The notes under the pieces are model-generated. The model searched no databases and was not told the origin of the DNA. It worked only from the letters and a program-made list of their open reading frames with translations. This document shows positions 8,901 through 17,900 of a DNA stretch of 48,985 nt, piece after piece; positions within the stretch are counted from its first letter, which is position 1, and every line of letters begins with the position of its first letter. The DNA is from Elusimicrobiota bacterium (lineage in GTDB: Bacteria > Elusimicrobiota > Elusimicrobia > UBA1565 > UBA9628): contig JACPOW010000082.1 in assembly GCA_016191335.1 (NCBI GenBank), positions 1 through 48,985 on the forward strand, written 5' to 3'. Made by a program: the position numbers and the translations under genes.

Positions 8901-9519
8901 CGGGCAGATCAACGACCTCCTGAAGGCCAAGGACGACCTCATGGCCGCGATCACCAAGATCAACAACGCGACCCGCGAGAACTTCCGCCAGACCTTCACC
9001 GAGGTGCGCGAGCACTTCCGGCGCCTGTACGGCGTGCTGTTCGAGGGCGGCGAGGCCGACCTGATCCTCACCAACCCGGAGGACATCCTCACCACGGGCG
9101 TGGACATCGTCGCCCAGCCCCCGGGGAAGAAGCTGCAGAGCATCACCTTGCTCTCGGGCGGAGAGAAGACCCTGACCGCGATCGCGCTGCTGTTCGCGTT
9201 CTTCATGGTCAAGCCCTCCCCGTTCTGCATGCTCGACGAGGCCGACGCCGCGCTCGACGACGCCAACATCGAGCGGTTCGTCGCGCTCCTGCGCGAGTTC
9301 CAGAACAAGACCCAGTTCCTCATCGTCAGCCACAACAAGCGGACGATGGAGGCGGCCGACGTCATCTACGGAGTCACGATGGAGGAGAAGGGCGTCAGCC
9401 AGCTCATCTCCGTCGACTTCCGCAAGAAGGTCGGCGGCACGGAACGCGAGGCGACGAGCCACAAGGTCGCCATCCAGGGCCCGTTCGCCCTGCCCGAGCC
9501 CGGTCCTTCGGAAGCCTAG
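5995..9519 (+). CDS. smc: Chromosome segregation ATPase SMC
   Basis: A 1,174-aa structural-maintenance-of-chromosomes protein, the usual length for bacterial SMC, which forms the loop-extruding condensin ring with ScpA and ScpB. The Walker A motif GPNGCGKS is at residues 31-38. Long Ala/Glu-rich coiled coils (about 170-500 and 680-1000) flank a hinge at about 505-630 (GVIGTVRGLF to AEAYELEG). The C-terminal head carries the ABC signature LLSGGEKTLTAIALLFA and Walker B CMLDEADAALDD, then the HNKRTME switch. The start fits the family consensus MHLKSIDIVGYKSFADK, with a weak GAGGG upstream. scpA and scpB are not in the window. The promoter carries a palindromic operator candidate. Confidence 0.98.
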   Translation: MHLKSIDIVGYKSFADKTHVDLEPGITGVIGPNGCGKSNVMESVRWCLGEMSWKSLRADSMTDVIFSGTAKRSPQSLAEVTLTFDNASSMLPVEYSEVMITRRLFRSGESQYFLNKTQCRLRDIREMFLDTGLGGDGYAIIDQGGVDSMIRSKPEERRAFFEEAAGVAKYNAKRAEALRKLDRVDMDLGRLQDSVALIEEQVKKLDSDARRAKLFAKYKEELTAIEAAHIIEQTSSIEAELALMQERIGPVEETLGNCRSQIAAEGANHAALNLEKTGQQNQLIEANAKVAEVKTAVGRLEERLQSSAESVAGMDARMESCRAEAELNRARTASIDPEIAVVAASIAAAEAALSEAKARAEAASAELAAIEAAVAEAQAQKDSLAREAQAKTQESYELGRELSSAESEFTRAEVRARSALKSLERDMTAAAEARGRLDEARAESVLAETAFEAAQTAAAAADLRAEELRARQSALGEETVTLHSSLAQTAARAESLESQGGQNPYWVGAQAVLNANITGVIGTVRGLFRVDDAFKPELEDLLGERLFAVVVEDSAAARLGVELLRASGTGRARFLVLSSLPEAADKAYPAEAKPLLSRLQYDPRHEKALRYLFAEAYELEGSLFGEHWVFGGAPSKDGPQPTLADLGEIKEKVAALELRGAALAEERAQTEGALTEALQAARLVAAALSQESGRRHGLEARVSQLEQSLANHARNVELSTEESARAIADASLAKETIHERKARRAEAEARVAEVRLSETNAAEALALAREEQSGKRAAFQGHDERVRGVEQQLEAHSSSRKRLDDEKASLEAAIARLAAEADELARRKEEALASQESMRVEITALQAELAGHENAAKSVFDNLQTLQNQLDTMSETIKQLQARHDQAQADLHQHEVHASAMKSKYDLLKTRLWDEWQLTAEEAKNKFKGVVADVEKIEFLRRRIAAMGNINMAAPEEYEALAEKQRFLIGQINDLLKAKDDLMAAITKINNATRENFRQTFTEVREHFRRLYGVLFEGGEADLILTNPEDILTTGVDIVAQPPGKKLQSITLLSGGEKTLTAIALLFAFFMVKPSPFCMLDEADAALDDANIERFVALLREFQNKTQFLIVSHNKRTMEAADVIYGVTMEEKGVSQLISVDFRKKVGGTEREATSHKVAIQGPFALPEPGPSEA

Positions 9520-9583
9520 TCGTCGAGCCGCCGTCGGCCGGACGCCTTGCGCCGGTCTCCGGCGTCTGGTATAACGACTGACC

Positions 9584-10339
9584 GTGCTCTATGGGGTCTT
9601 CTCCGACGTCCACTCGAACTACGAGGCGCTGAGCGCCGTGCTCGACTACCTCGAGGACCTCGGGGTGGAGGGCTGGATCTGCTGCGGCGACCTGGTGGGC
9701 TACGGCCCCGAGCCCTACGCCTGCCTCGACCGCATCCGGGCCCTCAAGAACCTCTCGATCATCTGCGGCAACCACGACCTGGCGGTCATCGACCGCCTGG
9801 ACCTGGAGTGGTTCAACCAGTACGCGCGCGCGGCCGTGCTCTGGACGCGCTCGCATCTCTCGGACTCCAACCGGATCTTCCTCGAGGGCCTGACGGCCCG
9901 GCTCGAGACCTCCGCCTTCACTCTGGCCCACGGCACCCCGCGCAACCCCGCGGAGGAGTACCTGATGAGCCCGCTGCAGTTCCGCGACAGCGTCCCGCTC
10001 GTCACCAAGTGGCCGCTGTTCGTCGGGCACAGCCACATGCCGCTGGTGTTCCGCTTCGTCGAGGGGGACTCCGAGAAGGTCGACTGGCGCTCGCTCGAGG
10101 ACAAGGAGGAGATCCTGCCGCGCATCTACGGCGGCGTGACGGCGCCGGTGGCGCTCAACCCCGGCTCCGTCGGCCAGCCCCGGGACCAGGACCCGCGCGC
10201 CTCCTGCGGCCTGTACGACTCGGAGAAGGGGACCTTCCGGATCTTCCGGGTGCCCTACGACGTGACGGGGGTCCAGAACAAGATCCGCGCCGCCGGCCTT
10301 CCCGAGTACCTCGCCTTGCGCCTCGCCTACGGGCAGTAG
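9584..10339 (+). CDS. Calcineurin-like metallophosphoesterase
   Basis: A 251-aa cytosolic phosphoesterase of the small YfcE/MJ0936-like type. All metal-binding blocks are present: FSDVHSN (residues 6-12), CGDLVGYGPEP, CGNHD, the later LAHGTP and GHSHMP, with a C-terminal NPGSVGQPRD. The substrate cannot be read from sequence; relatives act on phosphodiesters or phosphoproteins. The start is GTG at 9584. TATAAC at 9570-9575 with TTGCGC 17 nt upstream (9547-9552) gives a promoter ending 8 nt before the GTG, so the leader is nearly absent. An imperfect hairpin at about 9539-9569 may attenuate read-through from smc. Confidence 0.92.
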   Translation: MLYGVFSDVHSNYEALSAVLDYLEDLGVEGWICCGDLVGYGPEPYACLDRIRALKNLSIICGNHDLAVIDRLDLEWFNQYARAAVLWTRSHLSDSNRIFLEGLTARLETSAFTLAHGTPRNPAEEYLMSPLQFRDSVPLVTKWPLFVGHSHMPLVFRFVEGDSEKVDWRSLEDKEEILPRIYGGVTAPVALNPGSVGQPRDQDPRASCGLYDSEKGTFRIFRVPYDVTGVQNKIRAAGLPEYLALRLAYGQ

Positions 10340-10348
10340 CGCGGGCGT

Positions 10349-10999
10349 CTAACGGAAGAAGTCCCTGACCATCCGGATCAGCCCCTCGGTGGACTTGCCG
10401 GGGATCTCCTCGCCCTCCCAGTTGATGGAGAAGTGCGCGTTGCGCTGGGTGGGCTTGACGTAGGTCTCGTACATGGGCAGCACCGTCGTCAGGATCTGGT
10501 GCTTGGCGCCCTCGACGTCGCGGCCGCGCTCGGTGATGTCGCGCGAGATGCGGCGCAGGGCCGCGGTGGCGATGCCCGTCGAGACGAAGATCTTGTAGTC
10601 GTACAGGGCGAGCAGCTCCTTCGGGTGCAGGGCGTAGAGGCCCTCCACGACGATGATCTGGGCGGGCTCCAGGCGCTTGGTCTCGTGCTTGCGGGTGTAG
10701 GCCTTGAAGTCGTAGATCGGCTGCTCGATCGACTCCCCGGAGCGCAGGCGGTCGAGCTGCTCGAGCGCCAGCTCGAAGTCGATCGCGTGGGGATGGTCGA
10801 AGTTGTACGCCGTGCGCTCCTCGAGGCTCAGGTGTCCCAAGGGGCGGTAGTAGTTGTCCAGCGAGAACATCTGCCCGGAGATGCCCGCGGCCCGGCTCTG
10901 CTCGAGGACCGCGCGCGCGAAGGTCGTCTTGCCCGAGCCCGAGCCTCCGGCCACGCCCATGATGAACTTCCGCTTGGCGCTCACCCGCACATCGTACAA
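10349..10999 (-). CDS. udk: Uridine kinase
   Basis: A 216-aa enzyme that phosphorylates uridine and cytidine to UMP and CMP in pyrimidine salvage. The P-loop GVAGGSGSGKTT is at residues 15-26. The substrate region SLDNYYRPL, FDHPHAID and PIYDFKAYTRK matches Udk/PRK-type kinases, and VVEGLYALH is the Walker B region. The length is normal. The TTG at 10999 has GGAGG about 11 nt upstream; GTG codons at 10990 and 10984 are alternative starts. It is divergent from the glycosyltransferase gene with only 7 bp between start codons, so the two promoter regions overlap coding sequence. Confidence 0.95.
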   Translation of the reverse strand: MYDVRVSAKRKFIMGVAGGSGSGKTTFARAVLEQSRAAGISGQMFSLDNYYRPLGHLSLEERTAYNFDHPHAIDFELALEQLDRLRSGESIEQPIYDFKAYTRKHETKRLEPAQIIVVEGLYALHPKELLALYDYKIFVSTGIATAALRRISRDITERGRDVEGAKHQILTTVLPMYETYVKPTQRNAHFSINWEGEEIPGKSTEGLIRMVRDFFR

Positions 11000-11000
11000 T
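10995..11000 (+). promoter_or_regulatory. -10 box of the glycosyltransferase gene, leaderless arrangement
   Basis: TACAAT is followed by 6 nt and then GTG at 11007. This spacing supports GTG 11007 rather than the ATG at 11001, which abuts the box. The -35 side is weak (TTGGCG at 10974-10979, 15-nt spacer). Confidence 0.5.
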
Positions 11001-11006
11001 ATGGCC

Positions 11007-12539
11007 GTGCCCTCCCGAATTCCGCCGCCGCGCGCCGCGGCGGCCGCTCTCGCCCTGATCCTCGCGCTCGGCTTCGGCCTGCGCTGGCGCGCCGCGGATC
11101 ACGCCTACATCAGCCAGTGGGACGAGGCTTACCACGCCCTCGTCGCCAAGAACCTGACGGCGCATCCGCTCACGCCGACCTTGTACGAGGATAAGGTCCT
11201 GCCCGCCGACGACCGGGAATGGACGATGGCGGGCGTCTGGCTCCACAAGCCCCCGCTGCCGCTGTGGCTGATGGCCGCCGGGATCGCGGCGTTCGGCGAG
11301 GGGGAGGCGTCGTTCCGGATCCCGGCGGTCGTCCTCGACACGCTCGCGATCCTGCTGGTCTATGTGTTGGCCCTGGAGCTGTTCGGGCGCGTGTCCGCTC
11401 TGGCGGGCCTCGTCGCCGCCGCGCTCTACGCGCTCAATCCTTTGATGATCCGCCTGGTGTCGGGACGGATCCCCGACGACACGCCGCACGTGGTCAACGC
11501 GTTCTTCATCACGCTCACTGTTTGTCTTTTTCTCGTTTCGGCCCGTAAGAACAGCCGCTCCTACGCCGCAGCCGCCGGTCTCTCGATGGGCCTGGGGACC
11601 CTGTGCATGTCCGCCGTCGCTCTCCTCGGCCTCGCCGCGCCCCTTCCGTTGATGCTGTCCATGCGAGGCCTCCGCGGGAGCGCCCGCCTCCTCGCCGTTT
11701 CGTCCGCCGTTTTCCTCGCCTCGGCGCTTCCCTGGCCGCTGTACTGCCTGAGCCGCTGGCCGGACCTGTGGCGTCACGAGTCCGCGCTCCACGTCGAGCA
11801 TCTGGTCCGGGCCCTGGACGGCCACGCTCACGCCTGGTGGTGGTATCTGAAGATCCTCCCCGTGCAATACGGCGGGGTCCCCGTCCTCGCGGGGCTCCTC
11901 GCGGCCGCTGCGGTCGCCTACGCGGCGCGCGAGGCCGCCCGGAGCAGGCACGCGGGGCTGGCGAGCGCGTTGTGCTGGCTGGCGATCCCGTACCTCTTCT
12001 TCTCCCTCATCGCCACCAAGCTGTACGCCTACGTCGCCGTCGCGGTCCCCGCGCTGTGCCTCCTGGCGGGCTTCGGCTGCGCCGCGGCGTGGGCGGCGAA
12101 AGGCGGCCGATACCGGGCGGCCGCCCTCGCGGCGCTCGTCGCCGCGGGCGTCCAGGCGGGCGCCGTGGCCGTGGAGCGGCTCCGCGCGGACTATTCGCGG
12201 AGCCCCTGGAGCGAGACCTACGATTATCCGTCGTTCCGCCGGGAGATGCTGCGCCTGCGCGAGGTCCCGGGCCCCAAGGTCCTCCTCAACGTCGGCGATT
12301 CCAAGTCTCCGCAGGCGATGTACTACTCGGGGGCGGCCGCGTACCCCGGGACGCCCGACGCGGCGGCGGTCCGCGGGCTGCTCGCCCGGGGCTTCCGCGT
12401 TTTCGTCCTCGTCGAGGCGGACAAGCGCGGGGCCGACGAGCCGGCGGCCCTGAAGGCGGCGGAGTTCCGCGGGAAGATCCTCCACATCCCCGTGCCGCCG
12501 CCCCTCGCCGCGGACCCGAAGCATCCCTACGAAGCCTGA
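11007..12539 (+). CDS. GT-C fold membrane glycosyltransferase (PMT/ArnT-like)
   Basis: A 510-aa polytopic membrane protein with about ten hydrophobic helices. Near the first extracytoplasmic loop it has SQWDEAYH, the acidic motif that binds lipid-phosphate sugar donors in dolichyl-phosphate-mannose/ArnT (GT39/GT83) enzymes, and further on WLHKPPLPLWL, typical of this group. The C-terminal 130 residues are a soluble extracytoplasmic domain. It probably transfers a sugar from a polyprenyl-phosphate donor to protein, lipid A or another glycan; the acceptor cannot be told. The GTG at 11007 is preferred because of the -10 box. Confidence 0.85.
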   Translation: MPSRIPPPRAAAAALALILALGFGLRWRAADHAYISQWDEAYHALVAKNLTAHPLTPTLYEDKVLPADDREWTMAGVWLHKPPLPLWLMAAGIAAFGEGEASFRIPAVVLDTLAILLVYVLALELFGRVSALAGLVAAALYALNPLMIRLVSGRIPDDTPHVVNAFFITLTVCLFLVSARKNSRSYAAAAGLSMGLGTLCMSAVALLGLAAPLPLMLSMRGLRGSARLLAVSSAVFLASALPWPLYCLSRWPDLWRHESALHVEHLVRALDGHAHAWWWYLKILPVQYGGVPVLAGLLAAAAVAYAAREAARSRHAGLASALCWLAIPYLFFSLIATKLYAYVAVAVPALCLLAGFGCAAAWAAKGGRYRAAALAALVAAGVQAGAVAVERLRADYSRSPWSETYDYPSFRREMLRLREVPGPKVLLNVGDSKSPQAMYYSGAAAYPGTPDAAAVRGLLARGFRVFVLVEADKRGADEPAALKAAEFRGKILHIPVPPPLAADPKHPYEA

Positions 12540-12582
12540 GCGGAGGGGGGTGTTTTTTCCGGCGCTCTCCGCGGATTTCGGC

Positions 12583-12611
12583 TTGCATTCAATGGGACCA
12601 TGTTTTAGAAT
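12583..12611 (+). promoter_or_regulatory. Sigma-70-type promoter of the 12679 gene
   Basis: TTGCAT (12583-12588), a 17-nt spacer and TAGAAT (12606-12611). The -35 is identical to that of smc. The leader is about 60 nt and carries GGAGG 5 nt before the ATG at 12679. Confidence 0.7.
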
Positions 12612-12678
12612 CCCGCACCGGTCGATAGGCCCTGGCGAAACATTTAATGCCTGACACCGGGACGGACTCTGGAGGCCC

Positions 12679-13539
12679 ATGAATCACGCGAAAACTCTCC
12701 TCGTTCTGGCTCTGACGCTCGCGGCCGCGCCGCATCGCGCGTTCGCCGGCTCGGAGGCGGTCGCCCTCGGCGCGGACCAGGCCTTCATGAACGCCGCCTT
12801 CTTCCAGGCGCTCCCGAAGCCGTCCGCGGCCCGGTGGACCGTGCAGATGCCCCGGCCGACGGCCCAGCTGCTGCCCTCGATGAATTGGTTCAGCCTCTCG
12901 GTGCTCGCCCAGCTCGGCGGCGCGCCGGCGGGCGCGGGCGCCGAGGTCGGCGACATCGACCTCGCGGCGCTCCTTAATAAGCAGCTCAAGAGCCCGCTCA
13001 AGTACACCCTCGGCGGGCAGGAGGCCTGGGTCAGCGGCGCCTTCGACCGTCAGCAGAACGCTTACGTGTCCATCCTGGTCAGCGGCGCCGAGCCCGTGTT
13101 CTTCAACGTGAAGGGCCTGCTCGACAAGGAGGAGACGGTGACCGCCGGCTCCGCCCAGTACACCTTGCGCCTCTCCCCCAACATCATCAACCAGATGAAG
13201 AGTGAGATCATCCTCGAGAACAAGGCCAACGAGGACGACATGGTCCGCATCACCCTGAAGAAGATGCTCGAGGGCGTGGGCGCCACGGGGGCCCCGGTCG
13301 CCGTCGGCGGCCAGGCCTACAAGGTGTTCTACACCGACGACATCAAGGGCGGGCGGGTGGACAAGGCCGCCAAGACCTTCACCTTCATCCATACCGAGGC
13401 GAACGGCGAGATCCACGTGTTCCTGATCCCGGCCGAGCTCGTGCCCTCCGACAAGGTCGCGGTGTTCAAGATGTTCGCCAATGCCCGGGTCGGCCTGACC
13501 CAGAAGGACGGAAAGCTCAAGGTTTACGAGAATCCCTGA
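12679..13539 (+). CDS. Exported protein of unknown function
   Basis: A 286-aa protein with a signal peptide (residues 1-23, ending AFAG). The mature part lacks cysteine and membrane spans and is rich in predicted strands (LKYTLGGQEAWVSGAF, YVSILVSGAEPVFFNVKGLL, AKTFTFIHTEANGEIHVFLIPAELV). I do not recognise a family. It has its own promoter (12583-12611) and a good GGAGG ribosome site, so it is a well-defined monocistronic gene. A soluble periplasmic or surface role is likely. Confidence 0.82.
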   Translation: MNHAKTLLVLALTLAAAPHRAFAGSEAVALGADQAFMNAAFFQALPKPSAARWTVQMPRPTAQLLPSMNWFSLSVLAQLGGAPAGAGAEVGDIDLAALLNKQLKSPLKYTLGGQEAWVSGAFDRQQNAYVSILVSGAEPVFFNVKGLLDKEETVTAGSAQYTLRLSPNIINQMKSEIILENKANEDDMVRITLKKMLEGVGATGAPVAVGGQAYKVFYTDDIKGGRVDKAAKTFTFIHTEANGEIHVFLIPAELVPSDKVAVFKMFANARVGLTQKDGKLKVYENP

Positions 13540-13654
13540 TCCCAGGGGCGGCGCGGGGCGGCGGACCCTCAGGCCATTTGTCGCCAAGGGGCTGGGACCT
13601 CGGGCCCATGTCGGGGTATGGGGTGACTGCTACCATCAAATCAAGAGGTCCCCA

Positions 13655-13813
13655 ATGAAGAAAAACGCTTCCCCCAACGGCCGTAAGCACGGTATGCGCT
13701 CGAAGGTCGCCACTGAGGATCGGCTGAAAACGACTCTCACGTTCAAGCCTGGCTTCCAGGCCTACCATTGGTCCACCGACCGCGCCCGCTCGCGGGTCGT
13801 CATCAAGCATTGA
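13655..13813 (+). CDS. Small basic protein, 52 aa
   Basis: A short frame from ATG 13655 to TGA 13811-13813 encodes a very basic protein (MKKNASPNGRKHG, then TTLTFKPGFQAYHW, ending SRVVIKH). AAGAGG lies 8 nt upstream and TACCAT at 13631-13636 may be the -10 box. Its TGA overlaps the TTG start of the next gene (TTGA), so it heads the operon that leads to the giant fusion protein. I do not recognise a family. The basic charge suggests nucleic-acid or ribosome binding, or a leader peptide whose translation opens the downstream start. Confidence 0.6.
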   Translation: MKKNASPNGRKHGMRSKVATEDRLKTTLTFKPGFQAYHWSTDRARSRVVIKH

Positions 13814-14940
13814 ATCGAGGCTCGGCCGCCCTCGCGGCCGCGCTCTTCCTCTGTTCGGCGGCACCCGCAAGGGCGGCCAATCCCAGCCTGTCCTCCGATT
13901 TCCGGAGCATGACCCAGTGGCTCAGCCACGAGATGGCGCAGGGCCTGGCGTTCAACGCGGGGTCCACCTTCGATCCTCCTCGAGAGGTGACCGGGTGGGC
14001 GCTCCAGCCGGACCTCTCCCTCGGTATCGGCCGCATCCCGTTCAACAAGACGGATTTCCCCACGTTGACGGTCCCGGCTCTCGAGGAGCAGGGCGGCGCC
14101 AACATCTTCCCGAAATCCGTCATGTTCCCGAACCTGGCGCTGCATCTGCGCATGGGGCTGCCGTGGAGGGGCGACGCCTATCTCCGCTTCGCCGACGCGA
14201 CCACGCCCCCCGGCTACAAGATCTCACCGACCATGACCGCCCAGGTGCAGACGAATTCCTTCGGCTTCGGCCTGCGCCAGCATTTCGACTTGTGGAACGA
14301 GGACCTGCCGAAGGTCGTCCTCGGCGCCCACTACAACCACGTGCGCGGGCGCACGCGCCTGAAGGGGCGGTTCAACGTGAACGTGGACAACAACTTCACC
14401 GCGGACAGCGACCTCAACGGCGAGATCGACTGGAACCTCAACAGCTTCGCTCTGACCGCGGTGGCGTACAAGACCTACGACGCCTGGACCCCTTTCGCCG
14501 GCTTCGGCTACAACTACGCCACCGGGTCGGTGCGCTCCAAGCTCGAGCTCAAGAGCCGCACCTTCCTCATCGCCGACGTGCTCGGCGAAAGCAGCGCCCG
14601 TCCCGAGCAGAGTCAGGGCCGCTGGACCGCGGGCGTGCAGTATGCGCGGCCCAGGTGGAGCGTGTTCTTCAACGCCGAGGTGAAGGCCCTGGGCCAGTTC
14701 CAGTACCGCAGCTGGATCGCGCAGATCGGCGTCGCGCTTCCGTACGAGATCGGGCGCGGGTACAAGATCATTTATAAGAAACGCGTGCCGAGCGTCGTCG
14801 ACGACGCGAAGCGTATCAACGAGCCGAAGAACGAGATCTACGAGAAGCCGACGCGGAAGGCCGCTCCCGAGCCCAAGCGTCGCCCGCTCGAGCCCCAGAA
14901 GCCCGAGCAGGCGCACCCTGACATGATCTTTTTGCAGTGA
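13810..14940 (+). CDS. Outer-membrane beta-barrel-like protein
   Basis: A 376-aa exported protein. The TTG at 13810 starts directly at a signal peptide (NRGSAALAAALFLCSAAPARA) and overlaps the upstream TGA as TTGA; the longer upstream frame would put non-signal residues in front. The mature part has many amphipathic strands with alternating aromatics (FGFGLRQHFDLW, VVLGAHYNHVRG, LNSFALTAVAYKTYD, GFGYNYATGSV, WSVFFNAEVKALGQFQYRSW), typical of barrels. A charged Pro/Lys-rich tail of about 50 residues follows, unusual for a barrel, which normally ends in an aromatic. It lies in the operon just before the 2,695-aa protein, overlapping it by 1-4 nt. Confidence 0.75.
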   Translation: MNRGSAALAAALFLCSAAPARAANPSLSSDFRSMTQWLSHEMAQGLAFNAGSTFDPPREVTGWALQPDLSLGIGRIPFNKTDFPTLTVPALEEQGGANIFPKSVMFPNLALHLRMGLPWRGDAYLRFADATTPPGYKISPTMTAQVQTNSFGFGLRQHFDLWNEDLPKVVLGAHYNHVRGRTRLKGRFNVNVDNNFTADSDLNGEIDWNLNSFALTAVAYKTYDAWTPFAGFGYNYATGSVRSKLELKSRTFLIADVLGESSARPEQSQGRWTAGVQYARPRWSVFFNAEVKALGQFQYRSWIAQIGVALPYEIGRGYKIIYKKRVPSVVDDAKRINEPKNEIYEKPTRKAAPEPKRRPLEPQKPEQAHPDMIFLQ

Positions 14941-17900
14941 TGAATAGGAATAAATCGCCGTTGCGCCGTTACCTGTCCGCCGCGCTCAGCGCGGCTCTCG
15001 TGCTGTCGTCTTGGGGTCCGTCGGTCTCTTCCGTCTTCGCGCAGCAGGTCTCCGGTAAGGCCGCCTCCGTGTCCGTCATTCCCCAGTTCGGGCTGCTCCC
15101 CGTAACTCCTGGCGCCGGGTTGGGTTCTCCATCCGTTTTGCCGTTGATGCCGTCTCCGTCGTTGTCGCTCTCGCCTTCCCTCGCGGCGCCGTCCCTCAAC
15201 GCGGCCCGTCCCATCGCGGCGCCGGCCGCCGCCGTTCCGGCGGCCGCTCTCGTCAGCGTCAAGCCCCTGATCGCGCCCGCCAAGCCCGTCCTTCCCGCCG
15301 CCGTCGTCCCGTCCGCGCTCGAGGCCGTCAAACCCTCGGCTCCGGGCGAGTCCTTCGGCGCCGCCGCCGCCCAGGACTTCGCCGAGCGCATGACCGGGGA
15401 ACGGCTTGTGGACGGCAACGGAATGGTCGAGGATGCGGGGGCCAGCGTCGACGCCTCCGTCCCTCTGGCCTTCCGCCGCTCCCAACTGAACGCCTCGCGC
15501 GAGAACGGCGCCCCCGTCATCCCCGAACCGGCCCCGCCGATCAAGCCCGAAGGCGAAAAACGCGGATTAGGTTTTCCTCTCGCCTTGGCCGGTCTCTCCG
15601 GTCTCGCTTGGGGCGTCACCGAATTCGCGCGCTGGGGCTCGCACGCCTTCACCGCCGCCTCCGCCGAGCCGACCGTAGCGGGTACTTTCCTCGCGGTCGC
15701 CGCGATCGGCGCGATGGCGCTCACCGGGGTCTTCGTCCTCAGCGCGCTCGTCGACGCCGTCTCCTTCGTCGGCGCCGTGTGGCGCGGGCGCAAGGCCACC
15801 GACGCCGACCTCCGGGCCTTTCTGCGCGCGGAGGTCCTCGAGGGACGGCTCGACGGCAACGCGGCGGCCCTGATCAAGCCCTACCGCCCCGACAACCGCT
15901 GGAAGGACTTCACCTTCGCCTTCGCCTCCCGCGGCCTGATCTGGGTCCGTCCCGAGCTCGCCGCGACGCCCTGGCTGCTGCGGCAGATCCTGCTCCACGA
16001 GCTCACCCACATGAAGGCGAGCGCGCCGCGCGGCCCTCCGCGAGGGGCCCTGCGCGGCCTGCTCTCGGCCGTCGTCTCCGAGGTGCGCGCCCGCGCCGTC
16101 GAGTTCAAGGGACCCGGCGCGCTCAAGCAGATCAAGGTGTCCGGCCTGCAGCGGGCCCTGACCCAGACCCAGACCTCCCTGCGCCTCTCCCGCCCGTACG
16201 AAGTGCTCGTCCTCAACCCCGACTCGAGGGAGCTCGAGGACCCCAAGCTCTACGCCGGCCTCTCCGACGGAGCCGCGCGGGTCACGGCGCTCAACGACGA
16301 TCAGCCGCAGAAGGCCCTCGCCGAGTCGTCGAACCGCTACCGCGCGATCGTGCTCGGCCGCGCGACCCAAGCTCTGCCGGAGCCGAAGTCCAAGGACGCG
16401 CTGCGCCTGCAGGAGGTGCTCAAGCAGCTCGACAGCCTCTACGTGCTGGCCACCCGCCTGGTGGTCCGCGGCGACTCGTTCAGCGGAACGAGCGAGGCCT
16501 CCGCCTGGACGGACCTCGTCGAGCGCGCCCAGCGCCTGCGCGAGAACGGCTCGAGCCGGGCGATGAAGGCCTTCGAGGGCGAGGTGCGCAAGCTCTGGCG
16601 CCAGATCGCCTCCCAGCGCCTCAAGGGCGTCGGCGTCTCGGGCCTGATGGACGGCCTTTACTCCGGCCTGCGCGACCGCGGCTTCGCCTTCCTGTCCTTC
16701 GGCCCGGACGACGCCGGGGTCGTGTCCTGGGAGAAGCTGCTGCGCTACTGGGAATCCGCCGACGGCGGCCAGTTCAAGGTCACCCGCGTGGACCTCGAGG
16801 ACGGCGGCCACCTCCTGATCCTGCGCAAGGTCGAGGCCCGCGTCGGCCTCTGGCTGCGGCCGGTCCAAGGGGGGCGCATCGCGACCTCGGTCCCGAACGC
16901 CTCCTTCACCGAGGAAGGCCGGGCGACCGCGCGCAAGTCGCTCGAGGACGCCGGCTTCGGCCCGCAGCTCGAGCTGTTCGACAAGATGGAGGTCGCCGTG
17001 CGCCACGTGTTCGGCGCGGACGTCGGCCGCCAGGAGATCTACGTGACCGTGCCGCGCCGCAACGCGAGCGCGATCCGCAAGTTCGTGAGCGCGAACGCCG
17101 AGATCCTGGGCTCCCAGTCGGATTTCCAGCCGCATCTGATGGATTCCGCCGAGCTCCAGGGCGTCAAGCCGGTCTGGAAGCTCGGCATCACCGGCGCGGC
17201 CGGCTCGATCCTGTGGATCGACACCGGCGCGGACTCGACGCACACCGACTTCGGCGGGCGCCTCGACGTCGTCGACATGGTCGACGAGGGGACCGAGGAC
17301 TGGATCGGCCACGGCACGCACGTCGCCGGCACCTCGATCTCCGGCAACGAGGGCTTCCTCGGCATGGCGAGGGGCGCCAAGGGCACGATGGCGAAGGTGT
17401 TCTCCCGCGACCAGCCCGGCGCCTCCGACGGCGAGATCATGGGCTCAGCCGCCATCGCCCAGAAGAAGGGCGTCGACGTGATCAGCCTGAGCCTCGGCAG
17501 CCGGGGCTCGTCGGCCGACAACCTCGCCGACTTCTTCTCCCAGCTCACGAAGCAGAAGAACGTGGCCGGCGAGTACCCGATCGTCACCGCGAGCGCCGGC
17601 AACTCCGGACCGTTCGACCGCACCCTGAGCCAGCCCGCCGCCGGCGTCGAGGTCATCGCGGTCGCCGCGGCCGCCAAGAGCAAGGACGACGGCATCCGGG
17701 AGATCTCCTTCTACAGCTCGGTCGGCCCCGACATCGACCGCCGCTACGCGATCAAGCGCTTCCGCTTCAAGCCGGACATCACCGCGATCGGCGGCGACGT
17801 GACGACCTCGCCCGGCTCGAGCAACGTCTACAAGGAAGGCGTCTATTCCGCGAAGTCGAAGGACTCGCCCCGCTCGGCCTCCGACCTCGAGGACGGCAAG

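Noticed and set aside
5917..9462. Long minus-strand open frame opposite smc (about 1,181 codons)
   Set aside because: It is a mirror frame of the GC-rich smc gene, with a repetitive Leu/Gly/Val/Arg composition and no domain; smc itself is unambiguous.
12541..12560. Terminator after the glycosyltransferase gene (T run after G run)
   Set aside because: There is a run of T but no convincing stem directly before it.
10155..12680. Minus-strand open frame of about 841 codons spanning udk and the glycosyltransferase
   Set aside because: It crosses two genes with clear families and is compositionally a shadow.
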